Source: an uncultured Lachnospiraceae bacterium
GTDB taxonomy: Bacteria > Bacillota > Clostridia > Lachnospirales > Lachnospiraceae
DNA: 25,105 bases
Assembly: GCA_946183625.1 (NCBI GenBank)
Contig: CAMHCL010000008.1
Span: 1 to 25,105, forward strand
Direction of reading: 5' to 3'
The translations under genes and the position numbers were made by a program. Below are positions 24,401 to 25,105 of this stretch, in pieces. The notes below the pieces were generated by a model. That model saw only the letters and a list, made by a program, of their open reading frames with translations. It had not been told where the DNA came from and did not search any database. How positions within the stretch are numbered: the stretch's first letter is position 1; the number at the start of each line of letters is the position of its first letter.

Positions 24401-25105
24401 AATATGAGAAGCTATATACAATAAATCATGATAAACAAAATACGGATTATTATCTGGGATTGGAGATGAGTGCTGATTTTGTTCAGACTCCAAATGGACT
24501 CGATGCATGGGGCCATGATATGATTTTTGAATTTGCCGGTGATGATGATTTCTGGTTTTATGTTGATAACGAGCTGGTTTTGGATCTCGGTGGTGTTCAC
24601 GGTGCAGAGGGTGGCTCCGTTAATTTCCGTACAGGTCAGGTTAAAATAAAAGACGGTGCTACAACTACTCTTTATGATGTTTTTGTAAACAACTATAAAG
24701 CTAGAGGTATGACCGCTGAGGAAGCCAAGGCTGCTGCAAATAAGCTTTTTGATACAGATGAGGAAGGAAATCGTGTATTCTTCGATTACTCAGAACATAC
24801 CATGAAGCTTTTCTATATGGAAAGGGGACGTGGTGCATCAAACCTACATCTTCGATTTAATCTTAGCTCTGTAACATCGGGTAATGTGCTTCTTACAAAA
24901 CAATTGAGTGGTGACGAGGCGCATAATGTTGATTTCGACCTTGCGAGATATCCGTTCCAGATATGGTATAAGACAAGTGATGGCAAAGAAAAACTCCTTA
25001 AGCCTGGTGATGCTTTAGTAGATGTAACTTACCAGAATAGTAACAAGAAAGTTGATTACGTTGATAGATACATTCCTCCTCGAAGTCCGGAAGGGTATGA
25101 AGGGG
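21454..25105 (+). CDS. Large pilus-associated adhesin with fibro-slime-like domain (3' end outside window)
   Basis: At least 1217 residues, open to the window edge. The GTG start (21454) lies within the end of fctB; AAGGAG (21435-21440) is 13 nt upstream and AAAGAGG (21444-21450) is 3 nt upstream. The signal peptide MKSSTLKKRI...APAITA ends near residue 30. An acidic segment (about 125-150) follows, then a beta-rich domain ending FSAVGFSIYEI, common in gram-positive adhesins. Residues about 310-880 are Asn/Tyr/Ser-rich and unrecognised, with possible beta-trefoil-like repeats. A fibro-slime/PA14-like domain follows, with GDDDFWFYVDNELVLDLGG (from residue 1029) and HTMKLFYMERG (1115-1125). After it an isopeptide-type domain starts around Lys1149 (LLTKQLSG). 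The likely role is the tip or ancillary pilin, like Cpa. The sorting signal is expected beyond the window. Confidence 0.85.
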   Translation, partial: MKSSTLKKRIISGFTVLSLIISTFAPAITAFGEGELEASLYEVMSESTDTAEVTVFSSSDGSGIEVVCATESDAEVGADEGLEVLESYKIGDREDGSDETLWVKADPDESVSLQPEESMAIYSVEDDEIDDVIIEDIAEEDDPCEIEDDVTGLALVKDSGYRHLNFDLESVTLDGMMPKNSTAEAVDVTEMYRDAEVSGASLTDATLTDADGASDSNVIAAFDITIKYGELEYQPSSDRPIAVSIEDSQIKSDSNLRVFHIKDDGTKEEIKDFSVEDGKVSFSAVGFSIYEIEEGPSPSGVKPVYHQLTDLSLISTLGENGLCISNSDKRYLNGEVVSGFKDNADRYGLLSTSASNSVPDDAAIFFFEPVSGSTDSYYIYTKKQGVKYYITLSTVQGNSLRGSANLTTDSKTAITITSNGDGTFSAYGKPDGSSTDYYLDRNTRSGTGNGAIASYADATDKNLFVMNLWYPEGSIDPYGLDGNAYGLMNYSGSGDGNALMADTSNNYHALIPLETRTEAGKKILFVDEASDISLWSFEYIGNTNEYKMHTTIDGEKYYLKVDSSGLSYVSDADDASIIKVTPLTGSDSGKIKLSADNNYISFVSGVGFGVTTDGSSAGCKLNLVKKSQASGEEMTYSATEVSVSDTANVHNGSKVIVYTRIWDDESKEYRFYAVDKDGTLKRCYERGNKIMWIGNSMNTLEWDFTEYYWEGTNDPNYYYELYNPSSGLYFAPQWTNQQLLSEEKVGINLNGRRNNEYYTDIVAWDEDYYNFAAVKASDDNSTLEICSLIKADTFYFAVMDPVFPDDQLHTVETVDNNKYGIKMKLINYDEDNGKSKITQDYFGGSELNTKGLLSTNLVNGYPTVKKGNVGADFSGAFSGASPVNNLFIQSIYDESGYFEFDSCQNFATIINSEGNVGSNFTVYQELGTADPYERSTLRHGQFLPFNTIKAGEFAKNNPENMYSAFSNYQNWNVGILPDSDPRKYEKLYTINHDKQNTDYYLGLEMSADFVQTPNGLDAWGHDMIFEFAGDDDFWFYVDNELVLDLGGVHGAEGGSVNFRTGQVKIKDGATTTLYDVFVNNYKARGMTAEEAKAAANKLFDTDEEGNRVFFDYSEHTMKLFYMERGRGASNLHLRFNLSSVTSGNVLLTKQLSGDEAHNVDFDLARYPFQIWYKTSDGKEKLLKPGDALVDVTYQNSNKKVDYVDRYIPPRSPEGYEG

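Noticed and set aside
1..25105. CRISPR arrays, tRNA or rRNA genes, insertion sequences or phage genes.
   Set aside because: No regularly spaced direct repeats with unique spacers, no cloverleaf or rRNA signature and no transposase or integrase reading frame were seen.

Overview
The window looks like a piece of a Lachnospiraceae-type (Clostridia, Bacillota) chromosome. The evidence is moderate to low GC, purine-rich AGGAGG-type ribosome binding sites, TTGACA/TATAAT promoters, U-tract terminators, and a gram-positive surface repertoire: a sortase-assembled pilus, cell-wall-binding repeats and Nif11-type peptide precursors. The family is an inference; the sequence alone does not fix the genus.

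Layout. (1) 1-3806, housekeeping: murA (peptidoglycan precursor synthesis) with its own extended -10 promoter and terminator, then metG. Between them lies a 160-nt element built on a long imperfect inverted repeat. (2) 3841-9697: a MacB/LolD-type ABC ATPase with a very large FtsX-type permease (acidic insert plus a two-part heptad-repeat coiled-coil domain), followed by a cytoplasmic sialate O-acetylesterase-like hydrolase. (3) 9780-10866: three tandem small genes encoding Nif11-type leader peptides that end in a double-glycine site, each with a Gly-rich, two- or three-cysteine core. No maturation enzyme or dedicated peptidase/transporter is present in the window. This is the best candidate for an undescribed system. 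(4) 10891-12871, minus strand: class II fructose-bisphosphate aldolase and a Bax-inhibitor-1 family membrane protein. (5) 13068-15563, plus strand: an 831-residue tubulin/FtsZ-like GTPase of the Tubulin_2 type. (6) 15597-17102, minus strand: a membrane-anchored protein joining cell-wall-binding repeats to a class A beta-lactamase-like domain. (7) 17242-17955: a solitary thiazole synthase (thiG) homologue. (8) 18002-25105: a pilus locus resembling the streptococcal FCT-3 type in gene content. It holds a signal-peptidase-like SipA homologue lacking the catalytic lysine, an FctA-like major pilin with an IPTG sorting signal, a class B sortase, a small KTGD-anchored pilin, and a large adhesin with a fibro-slime-like domain that runs off the window.

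How they work together. In the pilus operon SipA, sortase B and the three secreted substrates form one assembly line: export through Sec, chaperoned or assisted polymerisation by SipA plus sortase, and an adhesin presumably at the tip. A 14-nt sequence containing the palindrome TTTACGTAAA occurs both in the murA leader and across the pilus promoter, which hints at a shared regulator linking cell-wall synthesis and surface appendages. The Nif11 peptides have no partner genes here, so their processing machinery must be elsewhere, or the upstream FtsX exporter contributes; neither can be decided from this window.
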